A DNA stretch of 64,000 nt from contig NZ_JAUSQV010000001.1 of NCBI RefSeq assembly GCF_030811475.1, positions 2,131,501 to 2,195,500 on the forward strand, written 5' to 3'. The notes beneath the pieces are model-generated. The model was given only the letters and a program-made list of their open reading frames with translations. It was not told where the DNA came from and ran no database searches. Shown here piece by piece: positions 45,777 to 54,596 of the stretch (position 1 is its first letter; every line of letters begins with the position of its first letter). The translations under genes were made by a program, and so were the position numbers. The DNA comes from Nakamurella flavida. Its GTDB lineage: Bacteria; Actinomycetota; Actinomycetes; Mycobacteriales; Nakamurellaceae.

Positions 45777-46060
45777 GCGTCTCCCTGTGTGCTGCGTCCT
45801 GCCGGGTGCTGCGTCCAGTCGGCTGTCCCGCCGACGGGCGACGAACCGGACATCGGTGACGATCAGTGCCGGGACCTGCGGTGATGGGACGCGCAGGGGG
45901 CCACGGCAGCCGACGTGAGGACCACGGTACGGCCCCACCCTGGGAGAGAAGGATCAAGAACTGATCACGACCGGCGGGCCCGGGCCTCCCCGGAACGGCA
46001 CGGAACGACACCCGACGACGGAGCGCGAGTGGCTGTCACGGAGCGCACCCGGGACGACGA
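45777..46060. other. Intergenic region
   Basis: 284 bases between the end of the SorC-controlled operon and the L,D-transpeptidase start, both reading left. Likely contains the transpeptidase promoter. No gene, clear operator or perfect hairpin was found by eye. Confidence 0.4.
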
Positions 46061-46711
46061 TCAGCGCGCTGCGACTGCGGCGGTGACGGCCTCGAAGTGT
46101 TCGGCGGCGGCCACGGCGTACTCGTCGGCGAGCATCGTCTCGAGCAGGGCGGGTTCCAGGGTGAAGTCGACGATGCCGCCGGCGGCGAGCTCGGCGACCT
46201 CGTCCGGGGTGGCGAACCCTGCGGCGAGGATGCCGACCCCGGTGCCGGCCAGGATGCGGGCCATGGCCAGGGTGGTGGCCGCCCCGTCCCGGCCGTGCCG
46301 GGTCATCGGAGCCACGTACGGGGCGACGGAGTGCGCGCCCGCGGCCACGGCGAGCTGGGCGTGGGTGGCGTGGTGCACCGCGGTGATCAGCACCGGCACG
46401 CCCTCCCCGGACAACCGCGCCGCTGCGGTCAACCCGGCGCGGGTGGCCGGGATCTTCACGATGACGTCGTCACCGAGGGCGGCGATCTCCCGGCCGTGGG
46501 CGGTGACGGCGTCGGCGTCGTCGCCCAGGGTCTGGAAGTACACCCGCCGCGCCCCGGCGGCGGTGAGCCAGCGGTGGACGACCGGGAGATCGGCACGGCG
46601 GTAGCCGTTCCGGGCGAGGATCTCCGGGTTGGTGGTGACCCCGGCGAACAGCCCGGTGTCCAGCAGGGACTCGACGACCGGGCGGTCGGCGGAGTCGATG
46701 TAGAGGGCCAT
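46061..46711 (-). CDS. Transaldolase-like (fructose-6-phosphate aldolase type) protein
   Basis: A 216-residue class I aldolase of the short transaldolase/FSA family. The Schiff-base Lys is in DDVIVKIPATRAG (about residue 84), with VTTNPEILAR near the start and VAPYVAPMTRHG in the middle. FSA-type enzymes cleave or form ketose phosphates using dihydroxyacetone or related donors. It is the last gene of the SorC-controlled operon, 36 bp after the kinase gene, so its substrate should be the phosphorylated sugar made there. Confidence 0.85.
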   Translation of the reverse strand: MALYIDSADRPVVESLLDTGLFAGVTTNPEILARNGYRRADLPVVHRWLTAAGARRVYFQTLGDDADAVTAHGREIAALGDDVIVKIPATRAGLTAAARLSGEGVPVLITAVHHATHAQLAVAAGAHSVAPYVAPMTRHGRDGAATTLAMARILAGTGVGILAAGFATPDEVAELAAGGIVDFTLEPALLETMLADEYAVAAAEHFEAVTAAVAAR

Positions 46712-46747
46712 GACGGGCTCCGTGCTTCTCGTCGGGTCGCGGGCGGG

Positions 46748-48232
46748 TCAGGACGGGCGGTCGGCGCCGCGCCAGTCGGCCAGCGGGGTGTACCGCGGAT
46801 CCAGCCCGACGGCGCGCTCCACCCGGGGCTCGATCGTGGACGTGGTCGGCGGGCACCAGGCGTCCCGGACCCGGGTGACCGGTCGCCCGGTGAGCACCGC
46901 GGCGGCCTGGACGCACGCGCCGCGCGCGGTGGCCTCGGGGGCGTCACGGGTGTGCACCGGTCGGCCGAGCTGGTCGGCCAGCACCTGCCGGTAGGCGGTG
47001 GACCGCGCTCCCCCGCCGGCGGCGACGATCTCCCCGCCGGTGGCGATGCCGGCCCCGGTGAGGGCCTGGTGGCCGCGGACGATGCCGCTGATCACGCCCT
47101 CGACGACGGCGAGCGCGAAGTCCTCGCGGGTGAGGTCGGTGGTCAGCCCGGCTAACAGTCCCTCGGCGGCGGGCCGGGCCGGGCTGCGCTCCCCGTCCAG
47201 GTAGGCGACGAGGACGGGGCGGCGCCGGGACGGGTCGGCGGCCAGCGCGAGGTCGCCGAGCTCGGGCGGGGTGACCCCGAGGACGCGGGCGAACGTGTCG
47301 GTGACCTTGGTGCAGTTCAGCGTGCAGACCAGCGGCAGGTACCCGCCCGCGGCGTCGGCGACCCCGTCCACCCAGCCGGAGGTGTCGTGCACGGAGTCCG
47401 GGGTGGTGGTGAGCACGACGCCGGAGGTCCCGAAGCTGTAGGCCACGTCGCCGGGCCGCAGGCCGAGCCCGAGCGCGCCCAGGTGCTGGTCACCGCCGCC
47501 CGCGCCGACCATCACGTCGGTGCGCAGGCCGAGCTCGGCCGCGGCGGACGCCTGGACGGTGCCGGCGGTCTCGTCCGGCCCGAGCACCCGGGGCAGCGCG
47601 GCCGCCCAGTTCAGGTCGGCCGAGACGAACCGCTCGAGGATCTCGGTCAGCCAGCGCCCCTGGGCCGCGGCGTAGTACCCGGTGCCGGACGCCTCCGAGC
47701 GGTCGGTCACCTTCTCCCCGGTCAGGCGGAAGGTCAGGTAGTCGTGCGGCAGCAGCACGGTGCGCAGCCGGGCCAGGTTCGCCGGCTCGTGCTCGGCCAG
47801 CCACGCGAGCTTGGTGACGGTGAGCGCGGCGGACGGGGTGAGGCCGATGGCGGCGACCCAGTTCGCCGCGCCGTACTCCGCCACCAGCCGGGCGGCCTGC
47901 GGGCCGGAGGTGGTGTCGTTCCACAGCTTGGCCGGACGCACCACGGTGTCGTCGGCGTCCAGCACGACCATGCCGTGGCACTGCGCGCCGACGCTGACCG
48001 CGTCGATGTCGCCCGCGTCGATCCCGGCGTCGGCGCAGGCGGCGGCCAGGGCGGCGGTGAGCGCCGACCACCAGCGGGCCGGGTCCTGTTCGCTGACCGG
48101 CGGATGGGTGACCGGGTGCGGGGCGCCGCCGGAGCCGAGCAGGGCACCGTCGTCGGCCCGGCGGATCTCCACCGTGCAGGACTGGGTGGAGCTGTCGATG
48201 CCGGCGACGAGCAGCCCGTGGGTGCCGCTCAT
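46748..48232 (-). CDS. xylB: FGGY-family sugar kinase, xylulokinase-like
   Basis: A 494-residue FGGY kinase: N-terminal ATP-binding motif GIDSSTQSCTVEI, VSVGAQCHGMVVLD, the hinge GAGGGDQHLGALGLG with FGTSGVV, and the C-terminal GGEIVAAGGGARSTAYRQVLADQLGRPV. It is most like D-xylulokinase, making xylulose-5-phosphate, though related ketose or pentulose substrates are possible. The ATG at 48232 overlaps the stop of the SIS gene (ATGA); the frame is open much further upstream but only as a shadow. Confidence 0.88.
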   Translation of the reverse strand: MSGTHGLLVAGIDSSTQSCTVEIRRADDGALLGSGGAPHPVTHPPVSEQDPARWWSALTAALAAACADAGIDAGDIDAVSVGAQCHGMVVLDADDTVVRPAKLWNDTTSGPQAARLVAEYGAANWVAAIGLTPSAALTVTKLAWLAEHEPANLARLRTVLLPHDYLTFRLTGEKVTDRSEASGTGYYAAAQGRWLTEILERFVSADLNWAAALPRVLGPDETAGTVQASAAAELGLRTDVMVGAGGGDQHLGALGLGLRPGDVAYSFGTSGVVLTTTPDSVHDTSGWVDGVADAAGGYLPLVCTLNCTKVTDTFARVLGVTPPELGDLALAADPSRRRPVLVAYLDGERSPARPAAEGLLAGLTTDLTREDFALAVVEGVISGIVRGHQALTGAGIATGGEIVAAGGGARSTAYRQVLADQLGRPVHTRDAPEATARGACVQAAAVLTGRPVTRVRDAWCPPTTSTIEPRVERAVGLDPRYTPLADWRGADRPS

Positions 48233-48933
48233 CGGCCGGCCCCGGCCGGCGCGTCCAGGGTGAGCGGCGGCAACGCGTCGGGCGCCTCGTGCAGCTGACC
48301 GACGGCTCCGGACGGGTGGCTGTGCAGCACCTGCTCCCAGCCGTAACCGCGCAACCGCATGAGGACCAGCGCGAGCGCGTCCCCCCAGGCCGCGGTGACC
48401 AGCGTCGACCCCATGGCGATGACCTCCCCCGGGTCGACGCCGAGCGGGCTGGTCAGGGTGACGACGAGATCGGCCAGGGTGCCGAGCTCGGACTCCGGCG
48501 CAGCGGTCAGCGCGATGACCCGGGCCCCGCGGGCCTGCACCCGGGTGGTCAGGTCGTTGATCTCCCGCGAACCGCCGCCCCGCGAGATGGCCACGACGAT
48601 GTCGCCGTCGCGGACGGCACCCATCGTGCCGTGCAGGGCGTCGGCGCCGGGCAGGTGCACCGAGGGGGTGCCGCAGACCGAGAACAGGTGGGCCATCCGG
48701 CGGGCGATCGCCCCGGAGGTGCCGGCTCCGGTCACGAAGACCATGCCGGTGCAGTCGAAGAGCCAGCGCGCGGCCTGCAGGAAGGTGTCGTCGAGCTGGT
48801 CGGCGACGGCGAGCACGCCCGCCGCCTCGCGCCGGATCGCCTCGCGGGCCTCGGCGAGAACAGTGCCGGCCGCCTCGTTCTGTGGCGTCTGCTGTGGCAT
48901 CTGCTGTCCGGCCGTCTGCTCGGGGTGGGTCAC
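48229..48933 (-). CDS. SIS-domain sugar phosphate isomerase/regulator
   Basis: A ~234-residue protein with one SIS domain (~55-200): VFVTGAGTSGAIARRMAHLF, LHGTMGAVRDGDIVVAISRGGGSREINDL and VIAMGSTLVTAAWGDALALVL. It is closest in style to KpsF/GutQ-like or 6-phospho-3-hexuloisomerase-like proteins, which interconvert ketose and aldose phosphates. The GTG at 48933 is preferred, with an AGGAAGCAGG site; a start at 48963 would overlap the ATPase gene by 16 bp. Confidence 0.8.
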   Translation of the reverse strand: MTHPEQTAGQQMPQQTPQNEAAGTVLAEAREAIRREAAGVLAVADQLDDTFLQAARWLFDCTGMVFVTGAGTSGAIARRMAHLFSVCGTPSVHLPGADALHGTMGAVRDGDIVVAISRGGGSREINDLTTRVQARGARVIALTAAPESELGTLADLVVTLTSPLGVDPGEVIAMGSTLVTAAWGDALALVLMRLRGYGWEQVLHSHPSGAVGQLHEAPDALPPLTLDAPAGAGR

Positions 48934-48947
48934 GGTTCCTGCTTCCT

Positions 48948-50537
48948 TCACGCCGCGTCCCACGCGGCTTGGCGGAGGTCGACCACGGAGAGCTCCGCGG
49001 CCGGCCGGGTACGGCCGTCGCAGCGGCCCGAGCTGAACGTGACGACATCGTCGGCGACGTCCAGGATCTCTTCCTCCTCACTGGATACCACCACCACCGT
49101 CATGCCCTGCCGGTGGGCCAGGTCCTTGAGCAGCCGGTGGATCTCGGACTTGACCCCGATGTCCACGCCCTTGGTCGGCTCGTCCAGCAGCAGGACCCGG
49201 GGGCGCTGGGCCAGCGCCCGGGCGAGCAGCACCTTCTGCTGGTTGCCCCCGGACAGGCTGACCACCGGGGCGGCCCGGTTGCCGCGTACGTGCAGCAGGT
49301 CCATGTACTCGGTCGCGGTACGGCCCAGCGCGCGCTTGTCCAGCAGCCCGAGGCGGGAGAAGCGGTGCAGGATCGGCAGGACGACGTTCGTGGCGGAGTC
49401 CAGTCCGGGCACGATGCCGTCGGTCTTGCGTTCCTCGGTGAGGTAGACGAGCCCGGCCCGGGCGGCCTGCGCGGGGTTGCGCGGCCGGAACTCCCGGCCG
49501 TCCAGCCGGACGGTGCCGCCCTGCACGGTGTCCAGGCCGACCAGAGCGCGCAGCAGTTCGGTGCGGCCCGACCCGATCAACCCGTACAGCCCCAGCACCC
49601 GGCCCGGTCGCGCGCTCAGGCTGACGTCGCGCAGCGCCGCGGTGGCCAGGTGGTCGACCTGCAGGGCGACGGTGCCGTCCGGCCGGTCGGACGCCGCGGA
49701 CGGCGCCGGGACATGCCCGGGGGCACCGGCCGGGTCGGTGGGCGTGCCCTCGTCGGCCCGGCCCTCCTGCAACAGGTGGACGGCGGCCTCCTCCCCCGCG
49801 ATGGCCCGGACGACGTCGGCCCGGTCCACCGTGCGGGCGGACCCGGCGATGCGCACCCGCCCGTCCACCAGGGCGACCACGGTGTCGGCGACCTGGTACA
49901 GCTCGTCGAGCTTGTGGTCGACGAGCAGCACGCCGATCCCGGTGGTGCGGGCCAGCTCCCCGACGGTGTCGAGCAGCCGCACCACCTGTTCCCCCTCCAG
50001 CGAGGTGGTCGGCTCGTCGAGCAGCAGGAACCGTGATCCCCGCTGGGTGGCGATGGCGATCTCCAGCAGCTGCCGGGTGGCCACGGGGTAGTCGCCGAGC
50101 CGGCGGTCCACGTCGACCTGGACGTCGAACCGTTCGACGAGTTCCCGCGCGGCACGGCGCATCCGGTCCCGGGACAACTGCCCGAACCGACGGATCTCGT
50201 CGCCCAGGAACACGTTCTGGGTCACGGTGAGGTTCGGCAGCAGCGACAGCTCCTGGTACACCGTGGAGATCCCGGCGGCCAGCGCGGCCGCCGGGCCGGT
50301 GAGCGCGAGCGGGACGCCGTCCACCTCGATCGTCCCCTCGTCCGGGCGGACCGCCCCGGACAGGCACTTGAGCAGGGTCGACTTGCCGGCCCCGTTGTGC
50401 CCCACGAGCCCGACCACCTCACCGGGCCGGACGGTCAGATCGACCCCGGCCAGAGCGGGGACTCCCGCGTAGCGCTTGACGATGCCCGTGGCCCGGAGTC
50501 CCCCCTGCCCGGTGTCGTCGACCGTCCGGTCCGCCAT
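48948..50537 (-). CDS. Ribose-type sugar ABC importer ATPase (double domain)
   Basis: A 529-residue RbsA-like protein with two ABC domains. Domain 1 has a full Walker A (GHNGAGKST) but a weak signature (YPVATRQLLEIA). Domain 2 has a degenerate Walker A (GLIGSGRTE) but a full signature (LSGGNQQKV) and Walker B (VLLLDEPTKGVD). This asymmetry is normal for the class. An inter-domain insert at ~265-290 is Pro/Ala-rich. It starts one base after the binding-protein stop, so it is co-translated. Confidence 0.9.
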   Translation of the reverse strand: MADRTVDDTGQGGLRATGIVKRYAGVPALAGVDLTVRPGEVVGLVGHNGAGKSTLLKCLSGAVRPDEGTIEVDGVPLALTGPAAALAAGISTVYQELSLLPNLTVTQNVFLGDEIRRFGQLSRDRMRRAARELVERFDVQVDVDRRLGDYPVATRQLLEIAIATQRGSRFLLLDEPTTSLEGEQVVRLLDTVGELARTTGIGVLLVDHKLDELYQVADTVVALVDGRVRIAGSARTVDRADVVRAIAGEEAAVHLLQEGRADEGTPTDPAGAPGHVPAPSAASDRPDGTVALQVDHLATAALRDVSLSARPGRVLGLYGLIGSGRTELLRALVGLDTVQGGTVRLDGREFRPRNPAQAARAGLVYLTEERKTDGIVPGLDSATNVVLPILHRFSRLGLLDKRALGRTATEYMDLLHVRGNRAAPVVSLSGGNQQKVLLARALAQRPRVLLLDEPTKGVDIGVKSEIHRLLKDLAHRQGMTVVVVSSEEEEILDVADDVVTFSSGRCDGRTRPAAELSVVDLRQAAWDAA

Positions 50538-50538
50538 G

Positions 50539-51669
50539 TCAGCCGACCTCGCCCGGTGCGGGCGTCTCGCCGTTCACGAAGAGCTTGAGCGGGCGCAGGA
50601 TCTCGGCCTCGGGGGTGCCGCCGCCGAGCCAGCCCTGGATCTGCTCGACCACGCGCTTGCCGTAGTCGGCGGGCTCCTGGGCGACGCAGGCCGGGTAGGC
50701 GTCGGTGAGCGGCTCCTCGGAGGCGCAGAACCCGTACACCTTGACGTTCGCGTTGCCGGCGATGGCCTGCAGGGCCCCGTAGGACGCCGGGCCGGTGCTG
50801 GCGAACAGCACGCTGACGTCCGGGTTGCCCTGCAGCAGTTCGGTGGTGGCCTGCAGCGACACGTCCGGCTTGACGTTGCCGTCCACCTCGGCGACGACGC
50901 TCGCGTTCGCATCGGGGGCGATGGCGTCCTTGAAGCCCTGGTCGCGCACGACGACCGGGATCTCGTCGGGCTCGGTGATCAGCCCGACCTTGAACGCGGC
51001 GTCGGCACCCAGGTCCTTGAGCACCTGCTCGCCGATCTGCCTGCCGCCGGCGGCGTTGTCGGCGCCGAGGTACTGCACGATGCTCGCGCCCTGCGAGGAC
51101 AGCGCGTCCGGGTCGACGGTGACGTTGACGGTGAACACCGGCACGCCGGCGTCGTTGGCCGCCTTGACGATGGCCGCGGCCGGTTCGGACTTGACGGCGT
51201 TGAGAGCCAGGGCGCAGGGCTGCTTCTGCAGCATGGCCTGCACCTGGCCGAGCTGGGTGGCGTCGTCGTCGTTCGCGATCTGCACCTCGATCGTGTAGCC
51301 GGCGGCGGACCCGGCGTCCTCGAAGCCCTGCTTCATGGCGACGTAGTACGGGTTGGTCAGGTTGGGCAGGGCCACGGCGATGTACGGGCTCGCCTCGTCG
51401 CACGCGGCGGGCCGCGGGATGGCGGCGGCCGCCGCCCCACCTCCGCTGGATGCGGAGCTGGAGCCGGCCGAGCTGGAGGCGGCCGAGCTCGAGCCGCTCG
51501 CCGCACTGCTCGTCGCGGCACTGCTGGAGGCCGCACTGCTGGAGGCGGCACTGCTGGTCGCGGTGGGGGCCGCGCTGGAGGTGCTGGCGCCGGTGTCCAG
51601 TCCGCCGCAGGCGGCCAGGGAGAGGGACGCGGCCGCGAGGAGCCCGGTGAACGCGATGCTTCGTCGCAC
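50539..51669 (-). CDS. Ribose-type sugar ABC binding lipoprotein
   Basis: A 376-residue lipoprotein: signal LAAASLSLAACGG (Cys about 20), then a ~50-residue Ser/Ala/Thr linker, then a type I periplasmic-binding fold (YIAVALPNLTNPYYVAMKQGFEDAG). It captures the sugar for the RbsABC-type importer. The GTG at 51669 has an AAGGAAGG site. The linker is made of degenerate repeats and is a likely site of length variation. Ligand unknown; the flanking pentose-phosphate enzymes suggest a pentose, pentulose or pentitol. Confidence 0.9.
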   Translation of the reverse strand: MRRSIAFTGLLAAASLSLAACGGLDTGASTSSAAPTATSSAASSSAASSSAATSSAASGSSSAASSSAGSSSASSGGGAAAAAIPRPAACDEASPYIAVALPNLTNPYYVAMKQGFEDAGSAAGYTIEVQIANDDDATQLGQVQAMLQKQPCALALNAVKSEPAAAIVKAANDAGVPVFTVNVTVDPDALSSQGASIVQYLGADNAAGGRQIGEQVLKDLGADAAFKVGLITEPDEIPVVVRDQGFKDAIAPDANASVVAEVDGNVKPDVSLQATTELLQGNPDVSVLFASTGPASYGALQAIAGNANVKVYGFCASEEPLTDAYPACVAQEPADYGKRVVEQIQGWLGGGTPEAEILRPLKLFVNGETPAPGEVG

Positions 51670-51685
51670 GGTTCTGCCTTCCTTT

Positions 51686-51744
51686 GGGGGGTGGGGGGTG
51701 ACTGCCGGGTGGGGGGTGGGGGGTGATTGCCAGGGGGAGGTGGG
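51686..51744. repeat. G-run repeat upstream of the binding-protein gene
   Basis: Seven or more runs of three to six G on the plus strand, including two copies of a GGGTGGGGGGTGA(C/T)TGCC unit. The G strand could form G-quadruplexes; the transcript of the leftward operon would carry the C-rich complement. It lies in the 106-bp gap between the permease stop and the binding-protein start, just before the ribosome binding site. Confidence 0.6.
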
Positions 51745-51775
51745 TCGGTGTCCGGTGGTGCGGAGGGTGCCGGGG

Positions 51776-52828
51776 TCAGGGCGCGGCACGGGCGGCGTCG
51801 AGAGTCCCGACCGCCTTCTCCGGGCCCGGTGGTGCGGACGGCCCGGTCGGCGGCCCGCCGCCCGGGCGGCCCAGGAGCCGACCGAGGTCCCGGAAGGACA
51901 GCCGCCGGCGCACGGTGTCCAGGCTGACGCCGATGAGGATGATGACCCCGATGACCAGGGGCTGCCAGAAGCTCTCGACCCCGATGACGTTCATGCCGTT
52001 GGAGACGGTGGCGATCAGCAGGGCGCCGAGGACGGCCCCGAGGATCGTGCCGATGCCACCGAAGAGGGACACGCCGCCGACCACCGCGGCCGCGATGGAG
52101 AAGAACAACTCGTTGCCCGATCCCGCGGTCGGGTAGCCGACCATGAGCCGGCTGGTGGTGATGAGCCCGCCGAAGGCCGCGCACAGTCCGCTGATCGCGT
52201 AGACCAGAATCGTGGTGCGGCCGATCTTGATACCGGCCAGCCGGGAGGTCTCGGCGTTCCCGCCGACGGCGTAGATGTGCACGCCGGTGGCCGTCCGGCG
52301 GAGGACGACCGTCAGCACCACCGCGGCGATCACCACGAGCACCACGGGCATGGGGACGCCGTAGAGGGACCCGCGTCCGATGATCGCGAAAAGCTGCTCG
52401 CGCACCGGCACCGAGCTGGCCCCGGTGAGGATCTGCGGGATGCTCGCCGCGATGCCGAACGTCGCGAAGGTGACGATGAACGGCGGCAGCCGCAGGTAGT
52501 GGATGACGGCGCCGTTGAAGACGCCCACGGTGACCCCGGCGACCAGGGCGATGAGCGCGGCCACCGGCCAGGACGCCCCCTCGCGCATGGCGATGGCGGC
52601 GAGCATCCCGGTGAGGGCGACGTTGGAACCGGTGGACAGGTCGATCCCGCCGGTCAGCAGCACGAAGGTCTGCCCGAGGGCGAGGAAGGCGATCACGGCC
52701 CCGTTGAGCAGCAGGACCTGGAAATTACCGACGGTGCCGAAGTTGTCGGACAGCAGGCTCAGGGTCAGCACGACCACGATCAGGATCCCGAGGATGCCGA
52801 TCTCGTCCGGGATTCGCCGCTTGGTCAC
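51776..52828 (-). CDS. Ribose-type sugar ABC permease
   Basis: A 350-residue RbsC-like membrane protein (LALGQTFVLLTGGIDLSTGSNVALTGML, LPPFIVTFATFGIAASIPQIL, VVGGVSLFGGIGTILGAVLGALL), about ten helices, with a ~40-residue Pro-rich cytoplasmic tail. It is the first gene of the leftward operon permease-binding protein-ATPase-SIS-kinase-aldolase. GTG start with an excellent AAGGAGG site. A SorC-type palindrome lies 17 bp upstream. Confidence 0.9.
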   Translation of the reverse strand: MTKRRIPDEIGILGILIVVVLTLSLLSDNFGTVGNFQVLLLNGAVIAFLALGQTFVLLTGGIDLSTGSNVALTGMLAAIAMREGASWPVAALIALVAGVTVGVFNGAVIHYLRLPPFIVTFATFGIAASIPQILTGASSVPVREQLFAIIGRGSLYGVPMPVVLVVIAAVVLTVVLRRTATGVHIYAVGGNAETSRLAGIKIGRTTILVYAISGLCAAFGGLITTSRLMVGYPTAGSGNELFFSIAAAVVGGVSLFGGIGTILGAVLGALLIATVSNGMNVIGVESFWQPLVIGVIILIGVSLDTVRRRLSFRDLGRLLGRPGGGPPTGPSAPPGPEKAVGTLDAARAAP

Positions 52829-52844
52829 TCGCGCCTCCTTGCGC

Positions 52845-52864
52845 TACCGCTCATATGAGCGTTA
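52845..52864. promoter_or_regulatory. Palindromic SorC-family operator candidate
   Basis: CGCTCATATGAGCG (52848-52861) is a perfect 14-bp palindrome, extended to 20 bp with one mismatched pair (TAC...TTA). It lies between the divergent sugar permease and sorC genes, 17 bp from the permease start, the expected place for the SorC regulator to control the operon. Confidence 0.7.
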
Positions 52865-52959
52865 CTCTCGCTCGTCTGTGCCACCCTAGGAGGGCGGCTC
52901 GGGGACGACAAGCCCCTTCGGTCACGAAGACGTCACGACTGTGCGGGGAGGATGCTCGG

Positions 52960-53922
52960 ATGAGCGGCGACGGAGCGCTGGCCGAACGGCGGCTGATCAC
53001 CTCGGTGGCCCGGCGCTTCTACCTGGACGACATCTCCAAGGTGCAGATCGGCCAGGAGTTCGGGCTGTCCCGGTTCAAGGTGGCCCGCCTGCTCGAACAG
53101 GCCCGGTCGACGGGCATCGTCACCATCACGCTGGACGACGGCGGCCTGCCGGACGACCCGCTGTCCGCCCGTCTGCGCGAGCACCTGCAGCTCGCCGAGT
53201 GCCTGGTGGTGGGCACGCACGGCGGTGACGTCGAGGCCCGCCGGCAGGTCGGCGGCGCCGCGGCGGCACTGCTCACCGACACCCTGGGCGACGGGGACGT
53301 GCTCGGCCTGGCCTGGGGTCGGACGATCACCGCGATGACCACGGAACTCCGCTCCCTGCCGCCGGTCTCGATCGTGCAGCTCACCGGGGTGGTCGGGGCC
53401 GACCTGACCGAGTCGCCCGTGGAGGTGGTGCGGCGGGCGTCGCGCCGCGCGGGCGGGCAGGCCCATGCCATCTTCGCCCCGCTGCTCCTGCACGACGCGG
53501 CCACCGCGGCCGGGCTGCGCCGGCAGCCCGATGTCGCGCAGGCACTGGCGCTGTTCTCCCGGATCACCGTGGCCTTCGTCGCGGTGGGATCGTGGGACCC
53601 GCCGATCTCGCAGCTGCGCGAGGTGATGACGCCGGAGGACCGTGCGGAACTGGAGCGCCAGGGTGTGCAGGCCGAGGTGGCCGGCGTGCTCATCGACGCC
53701 GACGGCACCCTGGTCGGGCGGGAGATGGCGGAACGGTGCCTGTCCATCACCGCCGCACAGCTGGCCGCCGTCCCCCGCGTGGTCGCCGTCGCGGCAGGGG
53801 CGGCCAAGGCAGCGGCGGTGATGGCGGTGACCCGGTCCGGGCTGATCTCGGCCCTGGTCGTCGACCGCGCACTGGCGGAGGCACTGCTGGCCATGCCTTT
53901 TCGAGCGGACCCCCCGGCATGA
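52960..53922 (+). CDS. SorC-family sugar-responsive regulator
   Basis: A 320-residue regulator: N-terminal helix-turn-helix (DISKVQIGQEFGLSRFKVARLLEQARSTGIVTI, about residues 24-58) and a SorC/DeoR-type phosphosugar-binding domain (~60-315). Its sequence fits the family (GDVLGLAWGRTITAM, VSIVQLTGVVGAD, ITVAFVAVGSW). Effectors of this family are usually phosphorylated sugars. The ATG at 52960 follows GGGGAGG. It overlaps the epimerase gene (ATGA) and is divergent from the transport operon it should control. Confidence 0.9.
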   Translation: MSGDGALAERRLITSVARRFYLDDISKVQIGQEFGLSRFKVARLLEQARSTGIVTITLDDGGLPDDPLSARLREHLQLAECLVVGTHGGDVEARRQVGGAAAALLTDTLGDGDVLGLAWGRTITAMTTELRSLPPVSIVQLTGVVGADLTESPVEVVRRASRRAGGQAHAIFAPLLLHDAATAAGLRRQPDVAQALALFSRITVAFVAVGSWDPPISQLREVMTPEDRAELERQGVQAEVAGVLIDADGTLVGREMAERCLSITAAQLAAVPRVVAVAAGAAKAAAVMAVTRSGLISALVVDRALAEALLAMPFRADPPA

Positions 53923-54539
53923 CCCGTCGCGTGGCGGTCTCCCTGTGGTCGGTGCCGGAGCCCGCCCAGGACCCCACACTGAGCACGCTGCGGACCGCGG
54001 GCCTGGACCACGTGCACTGGGACCTGACCGACGGGGTGTTCGCCGCCGCCGGCGGCTTCCCGGCCGATCGCGCCCGCACGCTCACCGCCGCGCACGGCCT
54101 GCGCGCCGAGGCCCACCTCATGGTCACCGACCCGCTCGCCCACGTGGACGCCTGGACCGACTTCTGCGAACTGGTCGTGGTGCACGCCGAGACACCGGAC
54201 CACCTCGCCGCACTCCGGCGCATCGAGAAGCGCGGCGCCCGCGCCGGTCTCGCCCTCTCCCCCGGGACCCCGGCCGACGTCGTGCCGCCCGGTGAGCTGG
54301 CCGTGCTGGTGATGAGCATCGTCCCCGGGCAGGCCGGATCCACCTTCACCCCGAGCACCCTCGGCACGGTCCGCGAGCTGCGAACCGGCGACCCCGACCG
54401 GCTGGTCGGACTGGACGGCGGAGTGCAGCGCCGCCACCTCGACGACATCCGGCAGGCCGGTGCGTCCTGGTTGGTGAGCGGGACCGACCTGACCGGCGCG
54501 GGCGATCCGGCCGGGTGGTTGGCGGACGCGCGCGCCTGA
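53919..54539 (+). CDS. Divergent ribulose-phosphate 3-epimerase family protein
   Basis: A 206-residue TIM-barrel epimerase. Catalytic elements survive in altered form: HWDLTDG (usual HIDVMDG), AHLMVTDP, VVVHAET, ALSPGTP (usual ALNPATP), VLVMSIVPGQAGSTF (usual MSVNPGFGGQ) and VGLDGGV. The changes suggest a relative such as an allulose- or other ketose-6-phosphate 3-epimerase rather than housekeeping Rpe. It is translationally coupled to the SorC regulator gene (ATGA). Confidence 0.82.
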   Translation: MTRRVAVSLWSVPEPAQDPTLSTLRTAGLDHVHWDLTDGVFAAAGGFPADRARTLTAAHGLRAEAHLMVTDPLAHVDAWTDFCELVVVHAETPDHLAALRRIEKRGARAGLALSPGTPADVVPPGELAVLVMSIVPGQAGSTFTPSTLGTVRELRTGDPDRLVGLDGGVQRRHLDDIRQAGASWLVSGTDLTGAGDPAGWLADARA

Positions 54540-54596
54540 GCGGGCCGAGGCCACCGTGTCTCGCGAGTCCGGGCCGGGGCTGCAGGGTCTCCCCGA

